Positions 47,677 to 55,187 of a DNA stretch of 64,000 nt are shown one piece after another. The translations under genes were made by a program, and so were the position numbers. The notes under the pieces were generated by a model, which was not told the DNA's origin, did not search any database, and worked only from the letters and a program-made list of their open reading frames with translations. Source of the stretch: a candidate division FCPU426 bacterium (lineage in GTDB: Bacteria > Oederibacteriota > Muellerivitia > Muellerivitales > Muellerivitaceae); contig DAIDGV010000019.1 in assembly GCA_027452205.1 (NCBI GenBank), forward strand, positions 27,973 through 91,972, written 5' to 3'. The stretch's first letter is position 1. Each line of letters starts with the position of its first letter.

Positions 47677-48939
47677 ATGCTTGAAACCTATTACAAAGAT
47701 AAAAGGACTTTAGCAAATTTCCGCCGGGGACCCTTGGGACCTCATTTTGATGGATTCGCGGATCACTTCACAAAGAAGGGATACGCTCCAAGTTCGGTCC
47801 CAGCCATGCTCAAACGCTGTTACCACTTCAATGCTTTTCTAATGGATCAAGGAATTTCCGATGTTCGTTCCATCAACAGGTCGTTGGCAGAACTATTTCT
47901 GGTTGTTTATTTACTGAGAATCAAAGGCGTCGGTGTTTACAAGAAAAAAGTCGAGACAACTACGAAATATTTTTTGAACCATTTCTTTATCTACCTTATT
48001 GAAACAGGTGTACTTCATCCTGAAGTCTCCAAGCAAGTTGTCACACCGTATAGCCAACTTATGGAACCCTATTTGAAGTACCTTCGTGAAGAACATCGAG
48101 TCACCGAAGCTTGGATTCAAAGAATCCGAAAAAGACTCGTGCCGTTTCTTGAAGGATTGGGGGATCAGGCCAGGCCTGAAGCGATAAAGTCTTTGCGAGC
48201 CGAGGATATTGAGAAATATATCAAGAAACTTACCGCTGATCGTCGGCGAGACTTACGGTGTTTTGTCGGTGTACTGCGTGGATTTTTGAGATTTTGCGTC
48301 CGGCAAGGATACATGGTTATGGACTTATCCGGCATGGCCCCCTCCGTCCCCTCATACCGTTTATCCAGTCTTCCCAGAGGGATGGATGATTCCATGCTCA
48401 AACGTGTCCTCCATTCGGTTCCTTTGGAAACTCCAAGCGGGTTGCGGGACTATGCCATCCTGTTGATCATGATGACCTATGGTATTCGTGGAAAACAGGC
48501 CGCTGAATTACTACTGGGGGATATTCATTGGGAGCGGTCTACCATCCGAATACGCGCCCTGAAAGGCGGCAAAGATGTAGAACTTCCTCTTTTGGAGTCG
48601 GTGGGTGAAGCTATTTTAAGTTATCTACGCCACCGCCGAAAAAGTCCGCTTCGGGAAGTTTTTCTTTTGAATCGGGCTCCGTTCCGACCTCTTACATGGC
48701 GAACTGTTGAACACATGGTTCAAAGGTATCTGATCAAGGCCGGTGTCAAAATACCCAGAAGTGGTGCAAGCACTTTCCGCCATTCCTGGGCCATTCGAGC
48801 GTTGGCCCATGGCAATTCGATGAAAGCCATCGCGGATGTGCTAGGCCACAGACGCCTGGATAACACCTTTATCTATGCCAAGGCCGATCTCAAAACCCTT
48901 CGACAGGTCGCTATGCCGTGGGTGGAGGTGGCCTCATGA
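47677..48939 (+). CDS. RIT tyrosine recombinase, first of trio
   Basis: 420 residues from ATG 47677 (AAAAGGAG upstream). The catalytic domain is about 230-415: YGIRGKQAAEL gives the first Arg, LKGGKD the Lys, STFRHSWA the second Arg, LGHRRLDNT the His and FIYAKAD the Tyr. The His expected before the second Arg is Ser, a substitution worth noting. The N-terminal half binds the core site. It overlaps the second recombinase by four bases. Confidence 0.9.
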   Translation: MLETYYKDKRTLANFRRGPLGPHFDGFADHFTKKGYAPSSVPAMLKRCYHFNAFLMDQGISDVRSINRSLAELFLVVYLLRIKGVGVYKKKVETTTKYFLNHFFIYLIETGVLHPEVSKQVVTPYSQLMEPYLKYLREEHRVTEAWIQRIRKRLVPFLEGLGDQARPEAIKSLRAEDIEKYIKKLTADRRRDLRCFVGVLRGFLRFCVRQGYMVMDLSGMAPSVPSYRLSSLPRGMDDSMLKRVLHSVPLETPSGLRDYAILLIMMTYGIRGKQAAELLLGDIHWERSTIRIRALKGGKDVELPLLESVGEAILSYLRHRRKSPLREVFLLNRAPFRPLTWRTVEHMVQRYLIKAGVKIPRSGASTFRHSWAIRALAHGNSMKAIADVLGHRRLDNTFIYAKADLKTLRQVAMPWVEVAS

Positions 48940-49940
48940 CAACCCACCTTTTTCAAAGTCCAGTGGCCTCCAAAATGTATTCCTTTTTGGAAATACGCCG
49001 TGCTTTGGGACGCCAAGCGGACACGGACCAAAAAACACTTCGGTACATTGACCGTTTCCTGGCGAATGTCCTCCAGCCAGGGCAACCCATCACGCGGGAG
49101 ATCATCCATCAATGGCTAAAAACTATTGAGCCGTTGAGTGTGGTTACCCGAATTAACCGGATCAGCACCTTCCGAAAGTTCTGCCGTTATTTGAATCATT
49201 TTGATCAGCGGACACATTTGATTCCACGCGGTCTCACTCCTAAGCGGACCCGTCCGGTTCCTTACATCTTTACCGATGAACAAATACGAGCCGTACTGGC
49301 TGCCGCCAAACGACTCCGCACAAGAAGTTCATTTCTTCCTTTCCTGATTTCGACCTTGATTGGCTTGCTTTACAGTACAGGGCTACGGATCAGTGAGGCG
49401 TTGAAATTGACTTTGGGGGATATTGATCTCAAGCGAAGGCTTCTTCTGATTCGTCAGACCAAGTTCCAGAAGTCTCGTTGGGTTCCCATATCCGTATCCA
49501 CTGCCAAATCCTTGCGTGATTTTCTTGAGCGGCGGCGAAAAAGTGGATTCTCAACGGTTGAGACGGCACCGGTTTTCATCAATCCTTACAAGAACGCAAA
49601 TGGAAGACCATATAAGTACGATAGATTTTGTGGCGTTTTCCTAAAAATCCTTCGGGAAGAGAAGATTCGTGGGCCCAAGGGAGACCGGGGACCAAGGGTT
49701 CACCACCTACGACATAGTTTTGCCGTTCACCGATTGGCCAAGTGGTATCGGGAAGGGGCGGTTATTTCAACCAAGTTGCCACTGCTTTCAACTTACTTGG
49801 GTCATTCCAGCCTTGTCGGCACGGAGGTTTACTTACAGGCCACCACCGACCTGTTGGAGGAAGCCAACAGGCGCTTCCACGACAACTGCGCCTTTCCAAA
49901 TTCACAGCAAAAGCCTAAAGGAGGCGTCCATGCCCAATAA
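48936..49940 (+). CDS. RIT tyrosine recombinase, second of trio
   Basis: 334 residues from ATG 48936. Catalytic residues all visible: STGLRISEAL, QTKFQKSRWVP, VHHLRHSFA, YLGHSSLVGTEVY. The N-terminal SAM-like core-binding domain covers about 1-110. It overlaps the third recombinase by 11 bases. Confidence 0.9.
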   Translation: MTTHLFQSPVASKMYSFLEIRRALGRQADTDQKTLRYIDRFLANVLQPGQPITREIIHQWLKTIEPLSVVTRINRISTFRKFCRYLNHFDQRTHLIPRGLTPKRTRPVPYIFTDEQIRAVLAAAKRLRTRSSFLPFLISTLIGLLYSTGLRISEALKLTLGDIDLKRRLLLIRQTKFQKSRWVPISVSTAKSLRDFLERRRKSGFSTVETAPVFINPYKNANGRPYKYDRFCGVFLKILREEKIRGPKGDRGPRVHHLRHSFAVHRLAKWYREGAVISTKLPLLSTYLGHSSLVGTEVYLQATTDLLEEANRRFHDNCAFPNSQQKPKGGVHAQ

Positions 49941-50940
49941 CCTAGCTTCTCCAGTCCGAAACTTCTTTGAGCATTACCTGACCGGCGAAAAAGGTTTGAG
50001 TTCTCATACGATCCTGGCTTACCGCGACACCTTGAAACTACTTCTGAGGTTTGCGGCGGATCACCATCGAAAGTCATGCGTGGATCTGACGGTGGAGGAT
50101 ATTTCCGCCGAAACTGTCCGGCTATTCTTGGTGCACCTGGAAAAAATAAGGGGTAATGGAGTCCGAACCCGCAATACCCGGCTAGCGGCCATCCATTCTT
50201 TTTTCCGCTACTTGGCTTATTGGGAACCCCGGTTTCTCGTTGCTTCCCAGGAGGTATTAGGGATTCCTTTCAAACGACACGCCAGTCCCGTGATGGGATA
50301 TTTGAACCAGGAGGAGATGGTTCATTTATTTAGTCATATTGATACTGGAACATCTCAAGGCAAACGCGACGAAGCCGTTCTGCGGTTGATTTACAATACA
50401 GGTGCACGGGCCCAGGAACTGGTGAGTTTGGACGTAAACCATATACGATTCAGCCGTCCTTATTTGGTTCACATCCTTGGAAAAGGAAGAAAAGAGCGGA
50501 CATGTCCTCTCTGGTCCGAAACTGTGGATTCACTAAAAAATCACCTGGAAGAGCGCCATGTAAAGACTTCAGACCGCGCTCCTCTTTTCGTGAATGCCAA
50601 GGGACAGAGGCTTTCCCGTTTCGGTTTACGGCACCTTATTACCCGGCGGGTTGCCATCGCGGCCAAGACCTCGCCAACCCTTCTCACTCGGAAGATTGGG
50701 CCTCATACCTTCCGACACACAACAGCCATGCATTTGCTTCAATCCGGTGTCGATCTCAACATGATTCGATCATGGCTTGGGCATTCATCGATTGAAACCA
50801 CCCATGGTTACGTTGAACTCGATTTGGAGATGAAACAGAAGACGCTTCAGTCATGCAAGAATCTCCTCCCAAAAATGGAGAAGGGCGGCCCTTCATGGCA
50901 ACAAGACCAGGGCATCCTGGACTGGTTGGCACGCCTCTAA
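49930..50940 (+). CDS. RIT tyrosine recombinase, third of trio
   Basis: 336 residues from ATG 49930. NTGARAQELVSL, LGKGRKERTCP, GPHTFRHTTAM, WLGHSSIETTHGY give the full R-K-HxxR-H-Y set. The N-terminal domain resembles XerC/D core-binding domains. The three enzymes probably act together on the mirrored ends. Confidence 0.9.
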   Translation: MPNNLASPVRNFFEHYLTGEKGLSSHTILAYRDTLKLLLRFAADHHRKSCVDLTVEDISAETVRLFLVHLEKIRGNGVRTRNTRLAAIHSFFRYLAYWEPRFLVASQEVLGIPFKRHASPVMGYLNQEEMVHLFSHIDTGTSQGKRDEAVLRLIYNTGARAQELVSLDVNHIRFSRPYLVHILGKGRKERTCPLWSETVDSLKNHLEERHVKTSDRAPLFVNAKGQRLSRFGLRHLITRRVAIAAKTSPTLLTRKIGPHTFRHTTAMHLLQSGVDLNMIRSWLGHSSIETTHGYVELDLEMKQKTLQSCKNLLPKMEKGGPSWQQDQGILDWLARL

Positions 50941-51048
50941 TTATGTGAAGTGCGGGAGGGTCTTCACCACAGGATTTTCCCGCATTTTATCATTCCAATC
51001 CGATCAACTTCACATAACTAACCACTTCACATAATGATATTTATGTTG

Positions 51049-51930
51049 AGCTTCACATAAATCTTCTCCCACCCCTTTCCTCGGGGGCTTCCGCCCCCAA
51101 ACCCCTGAACAAAAGGGAAGTGACCCTTTTGTAAATCCCGGCTGTCGCGGTGGTGCCACGGATGGTTTATCTCGGGGGACCTCCCTTTCATTTTCCAGCG
51201 GGGACCCCACCAAGCCGAAAGACCCCCTCCCCGTCTTGCTAGCCAGCCAAATTATTTGAGCCCTTCGGGGAGCGGTGTTTTGGAGGCTACAAGCCGGGGA
51301 GGGGGTTTTCAGATTGGTACACCCCCGCTGGCCCTGTCCCGCCTGGGCGACAACAAACGCCGCCCTGACAGGACAGGGATAAATGAAAGGGGCCGTTGAG
51401 TCCTCGGGGCGGTTTCAAAAAAGGAAAATTTCGCCGTGACATAACAACACCGGCTCGGTTTCCCTTTTTTGAAAGCCTTAAGGCACGGCAATAACTTTGC
51501 CTTAAGGCTCCCGCCGCGCCTCGGGTAGCGTGATTCACTCCAATCGGTAGAAAGCTTGTCAGCTTTCTTTATCTGTCGCCGATTCCCAATAGGTTGATTG
51601 TTTTCGGTCCTTCCTTTCGCCTGCCGCCGCATAGACCGCGTGAGCAGGCTGGGCTCTTGAATTTTATTTGATGGGGCGAAGCCGCCCCAAGCCCCCGCCT
51701 AGGCCAGGGACAGTTTTGGTCGTTCGTCCTGCCGTATCCCACTTCCGGTTTTCCACGGCCACCCTTGCAAGGGCAACTTTTGCGCCAGCCAAAGAACGGC
51801 TGTCACAAAAGTGAAGGGTGGCCTCCGTCTTCGTTCAATTCCATCGCTTCAGTTCCTCCATGCACGAACGCCCAAAACTCCGGGTGTGCCTTCCCCTCCC
51901 CCCATTTCTTGTGAGGGGGGAGGAGGAAGG
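51049..51930. repeat. Dense array of long perfect hairpins, non-coding
   Basis: No gene is supported from 51035 to 51976. Perfect or near-perfect stems: GGGGGC/GCCCCC (51082-51097); ACAAAAGGG/CCCTTTTGT (51108-51131); an imperfect 25-base pair of arms containing CCCCCTCCCCG (51218-51309); CCCTGTCC/GGACAGGG (51332-51378); TTTCAAAAAAGG/CCTTTTTTGAAA (51413-51474); a 12-bp stem around GCCTTAAGGC (51474-51509); TGGGGCG/CGCCCCA (51672-51689); a nested 67-base structure closed by GGCCACCCTT/AAGGGTGGCC (51757-51823); and a GC-rich stem at 51889-51930. A further copy of CTTCACATAA lies at 51051-51060. Confidence 0.8.
51549..51572 (+). terminator. Terminator-like hairpin in the array
   Basis: AGAAAGCT-TGTC-AGCTTTCT then TTAT; a short T run limits confidence. 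Confidence 0.5.
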
Positions 51931-51976
51931 CGGTTTCAAAAAGGCGAAGCCGACAGAAAAAAAGGAGGTGGTGGAC

Positions 51977-52075
51977 ATGAACGAGGAAGCCAAAAAAGAG
52001 GAGGAGGTTTTAAGGGTGCCGGACGAGGAGATCGAAAAGGCAATCGAGCTTCTTTTACAGGGAAAGCTTTCTTGA
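51977..52075 (+). CDS. Small acidic protein
   Basis: 32 residues (MNEEAKKEEEVLRVPDEEIEKA...). AAAGGAGG lies 8 bases before the ATG, a strong ribosome site that supports this start over longer readings. One amphipathic helix. No family. First of a run of small plasmid-like genes. Confidence 0.45.
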   Translation: MNEEAKKEEEVLRVPDEEIEKAIELLLQGKLS

Positions 52076-52089
52076 GTTGGGAGGGGCTT

Positions 52090-52320
52090 ATGGCGCAGAC
52101 AACTTTTCAGGTTAAGAGTTTCCGGTTTTTGGGGAACTACGAGATTCACTTTGGGAGGAACGCCCAGGGTTATCTCTATGAAATCCAGGACATGGGGAAT
52201 TTTGCCATCGTGGATTCCAAGGACAACCTGACCTTCGAGCAGTTCTTTGACGCCGTTGAATGCGCCATGACGCCCTCCGAAAAGATCGCTTTCCAAGAGT
52301 TGCTTCATTCACTGGTTTAA
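52090..52320 (+). CDS. Small hypothetical protein
   Basis: 76 residues from ATG 52090 behind GGGAGGGG. FRFLGNYEIHFGRNAQGYLYEI suggests a beta-rich start and FEQFFDAVECAMTPSEKIAF a helical end. No family recognised. It precedes the ArdC-like gene in the same direction. Confidence 0.55.
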   Translation: MAQTTFQVKSFRFLGNYEIHFGRNAQGYLYEIQDMGNFAIVDSKDNLTFEQFFDAVECAMTPSEKIAFQELLHSLV

Positions 52321-52338
52321 CACAAAGGAGGAAAAGCC

Positions 52339-53217
52339 ATGAAAAGGAATATAGCCGAGGAAATCACAAGCCGGATTTTGGCGGACTTGGAAAAGGGGGT
52401 GGCCCCCTGGGAAAAGCCCTGGAAGAACACCAAGCGGATTTTTTTCCCGATCAACGCCAGCACGAAAAAGCCCTATCGGGGAATCAATGTTTTTGTCCTT
52501 TTGGAGGAAACCCTGCGGAAGGGATTTTCGACACCCGCCTGGATGACTTACCGGCAGGCTTCCGACTTGGGAGGGAATGTCAGGAAAGGAGAACGGGGAA
52601 CCGATGTTGTTTTCTATTCCCGCCTGAACAAGACCGCCAAGCGCCAAAAGGATGATGAAGTTCTGGTGGAAGAGCAGGTCTATTGGCTTCTTCGCAACTA
52701 CACGGTGTTCAACCTGGACCAGATCGAAGGGCTGGACCACTTGAAGCCGATGGAACAGGCCAAGGAGCCTTTCCAATCCATTCAGGAGGCCGAAAGCATC
52801 CTCACCGGAACAGGGGCGAAGATTTTTCACCTGCCGATGAACAAGGCCTTTTTCGATTCGAAGGAAGACCACATCGTTTTGCCCTTCCGGGAGGACTTCA
52901 AATCCCCGGAGGCTTACTACGGAATCGCCCTGCATGAGTTGACCCATTGGACGGGCCACCCCAGCCGCTTAAACCGTGACCTAGGGAAAAGGTTCGGCGA
53001 TCAGGCCTATGCCTTCGAGGAGCTAGTGGCCGAAATGGGCGCCGCTTTCCTTTGCGGCTCGATTGGCCTTCCCTATGCGACCCGTCATTCGGACTACATC
53101 GGGGATTGGATTCGGGTTTTGAAGGACCACCAACGGGCGGTTTTCACGGCGGCCTCCAAGGCGCAACAGGCGATGGATTTCATCCTGAAAAAAGAATTCA
53201 AAGAGGTCGCGGCCTAA
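52339..53217 (+). CDS. ArdC-family antirestriction protein
   Basis: 292 residues. N-terminal ssDNA-binding domain (VAPWEKPWKN, YRGINVFVLL, GFSTPAWMTYRQA, VRKGERGT) and a C-terminal zincin-like site (H199, E200, H203 in HELTHWTGH, plus EELVAEMGAAFLCG). Known ArdC proteins protect incoming plasmid DNA against host restriction. It would fit an element that also carries a coupling ATPase. Confidence 0.9.
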   Translation: MKRNIAEEITSRILADLEKGVAPWEKPWKNTKRIFFPINASTKKPYRGINVFVLLEETLRKGFSTPAWMTYRQASDLGGNVRKGERGTDVVFYSRLNKTAKRQKDDEVLVEEQVYWLLRNYTVFNLDQIEGLDHLKPMEQAKEPFQSIQEAESILTGTGAKIFHLPMNKAFFDSKEDHIVLPFREDFKSPEAYYGIALHELTHWTGHPSRLNRDLGKRFGDQAYAFEELVAEMGAAFLCGSIGLPYATRHSDYIGDWIRVLKDHQRAVFTAASKAQQAMDFILKKEFKEVAA

Positions 53218-53248
53218 AGCCCGGCCCAACACCCCTAAGGAGGGTCTT

Positions 53249-53476
53249 ATGGACGATTTAACACTCAGGAAGCTACGGGAAGTTTTTGACCGGTATGAGG
53301 TCCCGGAAATTTTGAAAGGGTTGGCCCGGCTTTGCGATGAACAGGCCGGGCTCCTTTCCTATTGGCCGGGGGAGGAGATCGAGGTTTTGACTTATGTGAA
53401 CAACCGCTTACGGCTGGAAAGGTTCTCGGAATCCCTTCGGGCCGACAGCCGGTTGATCTCCAGCCAGTTCAATTAG
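53249..53476 (+). CDS. Small hypothetical protein
   Basis: 75 residues, helical, starting MDDLTLRKLREVFDRYEVP; AAGGAGG precedes the ATG. No family recognised. Linked to the ArdC gene by 31 bases. Confidence 0.6.
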   Translation: MDDLTLRKLREVFDRYEVPEILKGLARLCDEQAGLLSYWPGEEIEVLTYVNNRLRLERFSESLRADSRLISSQFN

Positions 53477-53485
53477 GAGGTCGCC

Positions 53486-53668
53486 ATGGAAAAGAGATTC
53501 TATTTCAGGAATTCCAAGACGGCCGACCTTTGCGAGGTACAGGCCGAGGACTCGGATACAGCCCTTCTTCTTTGTTTGAAAAACACGGATTGGAAGATGA
53601 CCGAGATCCTCTACGAGGGCTCACTCCCCTTGGGTGGGAAAGAGCCCGGAACGGAGACGAAACCATGA
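53486..53668 (+). CDS. Small hypothetical protein
   Basis: 60 residues (MEKRFYFRNSKTADLCEVQA...). TTAGGAGG lies upstream. The next start overlaps its stop as ATGA. No family recognised. Confidence 0.55.
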   Translation: MEKRFYFRNSKTADLCEVQAEDSDTALLLCLKNTDWKMTEILYEGSLPLGGKEPGTETKP

Positions 53669-53906
53669 ACCAGGGAATTGAAACTCCAAAAGTTAAAAAG
53701 TTCTCTATGAGTCCGTTTGGGTTCGGGGATGCCAGCAACGGACGGTCACGAAAGTTTATTTCAAAGACAAGTCAGTGCTGACCTTCGCTAGGAGTCTCCC
53801 CCGGAAGGAGGCGGTCTTTAACGCCTATTACCAGAAAGGGAGGGATGCGGGGATGACAGTGGAGGAGGCGGCCGTCTTCGCCGGGAAGGGGGCTTATAAA
53901 CCTTAA
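53665..53906 (+). pseudogene. Small gene with probable -1 frameshift
   Basis: The ATG frame gives MNQGIETPKVKKFS and stops at 53781. From about 53695 the -1 frame is open to 53906 and reads protein-like sequence (VTKVYFKDKSVLTFARSLP, then RKEAVFNAYYQKGRDAG, then MTVEEAAVFAGKGAYKP) but lacks its own ATG, GTG or TTG near its start. A one-base indel near AAAAAG is the simplest reading; programmed slippage is possible but the heptamer is not canonical. Confidence 0.5.
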
Positions 53907-53936
53907 GGACTTAATTTGGAAACATGGAAGCTAACT

Positions 53937-53982
53937 GCCACCGGGTCGACTTTGCCTTTCGTGACCCCGGTGGCATTTTTTT
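53937..53982 (+). terminator. Rho-independent terminator
   Basis: GCCACCGGGTC pairs with GACCCCGGTGGC (one bulge), followed by ATTTTTTT. It closes the small-gene run. Confidence 0.85.
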
Positions 53983-54010
53983 GAATGAGGATTCAGAGCC
54001 GTGAACTTGA

Positions 54011-54156
54011 TTGACATACCTTTAACAATAAATAGAATAGTTGATGGGTTAGGCAGAAACCTTGCGCCTGCGCACTAAAGCTTGCACTCGAGCACTGCCA
54101 TAGAACAATATGTTCTCTAAATCATATTAACCAAACATCGCTCATAGATGTTTTGG
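54011..54156 (+). promoter_or_regulatory. Promoter and operator-like repeats before the 54197 gene
   Basis: TTGACA (54011) and TAGAAT (54033) with 16-base spacing. AGAACA-ATA-TGTTCT at 54102-54116 is a perfect 6-bp inverted repeat. CCAAACATC/GATGTTTTGG (54131-54156) forms a hairpin just before the start. Together they suggest regulated expression. Confidence 0.55.
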
Positions 54157-54196
54157 AGCAGGCGACAAAGCGTTGTGGGCAGAATGTGAGGTTTAT

Positions 54197-54880
54197 ATGA
54201 TGAATCATGTTGTTTCCCCATCTTTTCTGAAACAAAAAGCCAGACAGTTGAAGAAAGAAAAAGGTTTAAGTCAAAGTGAGGCTCTTAATGAGGCCTCAAA
54301 GCAACTTGACTATTCCAATTACAAAAACTACCTAAATGTTTTAAAGGCTAACCGCGAGCAATCCGAAAACTCTAAGGAAGTTCTTTTGAGAACTATATCC
54401 TCAGAAAAGATTGCGTCTAAAAAAGTGGATCTTGCAGTTTCGTTCCTTCAAAGCTCTAAAATACCCTTTCGAGATTTATTGGATATCCTCGAACTGTTTA
54501 AACATTCGAAAAAATCTTTGAATTCTGTTTGCGAAAAATCGACTTTGAAAGCAGAACTTCAAACGTACTTGTTTAATGATTTTCTTACCGATGAAAGCAA
54601 GGACGAAATACAGATGTGGGAGCCTTATTTTGTGGCTAAAGAGATTTTCTTAAAAAATCTTATCTATGAAATTAAAGACGATCTGCTCTGTGTAGAAGGT
54701 GATTACGATCTCGAGATTAAATTTGAGTATGACTTAGACGAAAATGAACCCGAAAGCAAAGATGATCGTTTTAAAGATCGTTGGCTGTTTGGCTCGTTTG
54801 AAATTACAATTGATCGGAATAAAAAAATCACCTTTGTGAATTCGGATATTGGCCAATATGCTGATGGCGGGCGTCATTAA
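54197..54880 (+). CDS. Plasmid-type hypothetical protein
   Basis: 227 residues from ATG 54197 (or 54200); TGAGG precedes it. The N-terminal 50 residues (SPSFLKQKARQLKKEKGLSQ, then SEALNEASKQLDYSNYKNYL) resemble a short helical domain seen at the start of several plasmid and mobile-element proteins. The remaining 170 residues are acidic and unrecognised. AT-rich. Confidence 0.6.
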   Translation: MMNHVVSPSFLKQKARQLKKEKGLSQSEALNEASKQLDYSNYKNYLNVLKANREQSENSKEVLLRTISSEKIASKKVDLAVSFLQSSKIPFRDLLDILELFKHSKKSLNSVCEKSTLKAELQTYLFNDFLTDESKDEIQMWEPYFVAKEIFLKNLIYEIKDDLLCVEGDYDLEIKFEYDLDENEPESKDDRFKDRWLFGSFEITIDRNKKITFVNSDIGQYADGGRH

Positions 54881-54913
54881 ACGAGTTTTCGTTCATTTGA
54901 ATTTTAATTTGGG

Positions 54914-54942
54914 TTGACCCTCCCTGTAGGGTGGTATATAAA
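54914..54942 (+). promoter_or_regulatory. leuA leader promoter
   Basis: TTGACC (54914-54919), 17-base spacer, TATAAA (54937-54942). The expected transcription start falls at about 54949, exactly at the leader ATG. Confidence 0.75.
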
Positions 54943-54948
54943 TAAACT

Positions 54949-55035
54949 ATGAGCAAGTATCAATTTCAATTAACCAGCCGACTTACGGGACTTTTCTTGT
55001 TGCGATTGCAACGGGACCGGAGAGAGGTGCGTTGA
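54949..55035 (+). CDS. leuL: Putative leucine leader peptide
   Basis: 28 codons: MSKYQFQLTSRLTGLFLLRL then QRDRREVR. Six leucines, four of them within GLFLLRL, fit ribosome-stalling control of leuA. There is no ribosome site, and the promoter places the mRNA start at the ATG, so the peptide may be translated from a leaderless message. A strong terminator follows 40 bases later, before leuA. Confidence 0.65.
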   Translation: MSKYQFQLTSRLTGLFLLRLQRDRREVR

Positions 55036-55074
55036 TTTGAATTGATGGATCAGAAGTAAAGTTCAAAAAGTTAA

Positions 55075-55115
55075 AACGCCACCGGCTCTTCAGAGCTAGG
55101 TGGCGTTTTTGTTTT
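55075..55115 (+). terminator. leuA attenuator terminator
   Basis: AACGCCACC pairs with GGTGGCGTT, with an inner GCTCT-TC-AGAGC stem, followed by TTTTGTTTT. It lies between the leader peptide and leuA. Confidence 0.85.
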
Positions 55116-55187
55116 CCGGGGGGCTCCTTGGAAGACAAGGCGAACCACCCGAACTGAGGAACCGGGCGTAAAGAAAGGTTGTTCGCC

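Larger units (their letters stand above)
47525..51034 (+). mobile_element. RIT (recombinase-in-trio) element
   Basis: Three overlapping tyrosine recombinase genes lie between identical 28-bp inverted repeats (47525-47552 and 51007-51034). Each repeat holds two copies of TTATGTGAAGT; a third copy in opposite orientation lies 93-94 bases in from each outer edge (47607-47617 and 50941-50951), so the two ends are mirror images. There is no target duplication, as expected for tyrosine recombinases. The element looks complete and sits inside the hairpin-rich non-coding zone. Confidence 0.9.

Noticed and set aside
47100..51930. CRISPR array
   Set aside because: Repeats here are inverted hairpins or RIT ends, not regularly spaced direct repeats.
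53690..53700. Programmed -1 slippery site
   Set aside because: The sequence around AAAAAG is not a canonical X-XXY-YYZ heptamer in the zero frame.
25395..54900. Whole accessory region as one tRNA-integrated island
   Set aside because: No integrase lies next to the tRNA and I found no duplicate of its 3' end; the region is probably composite.
54881..55187. T-box riboswitch before leuA
   Set aside because: I saw no T-box core; the leucine-rich leader ORF explains the terminator better.
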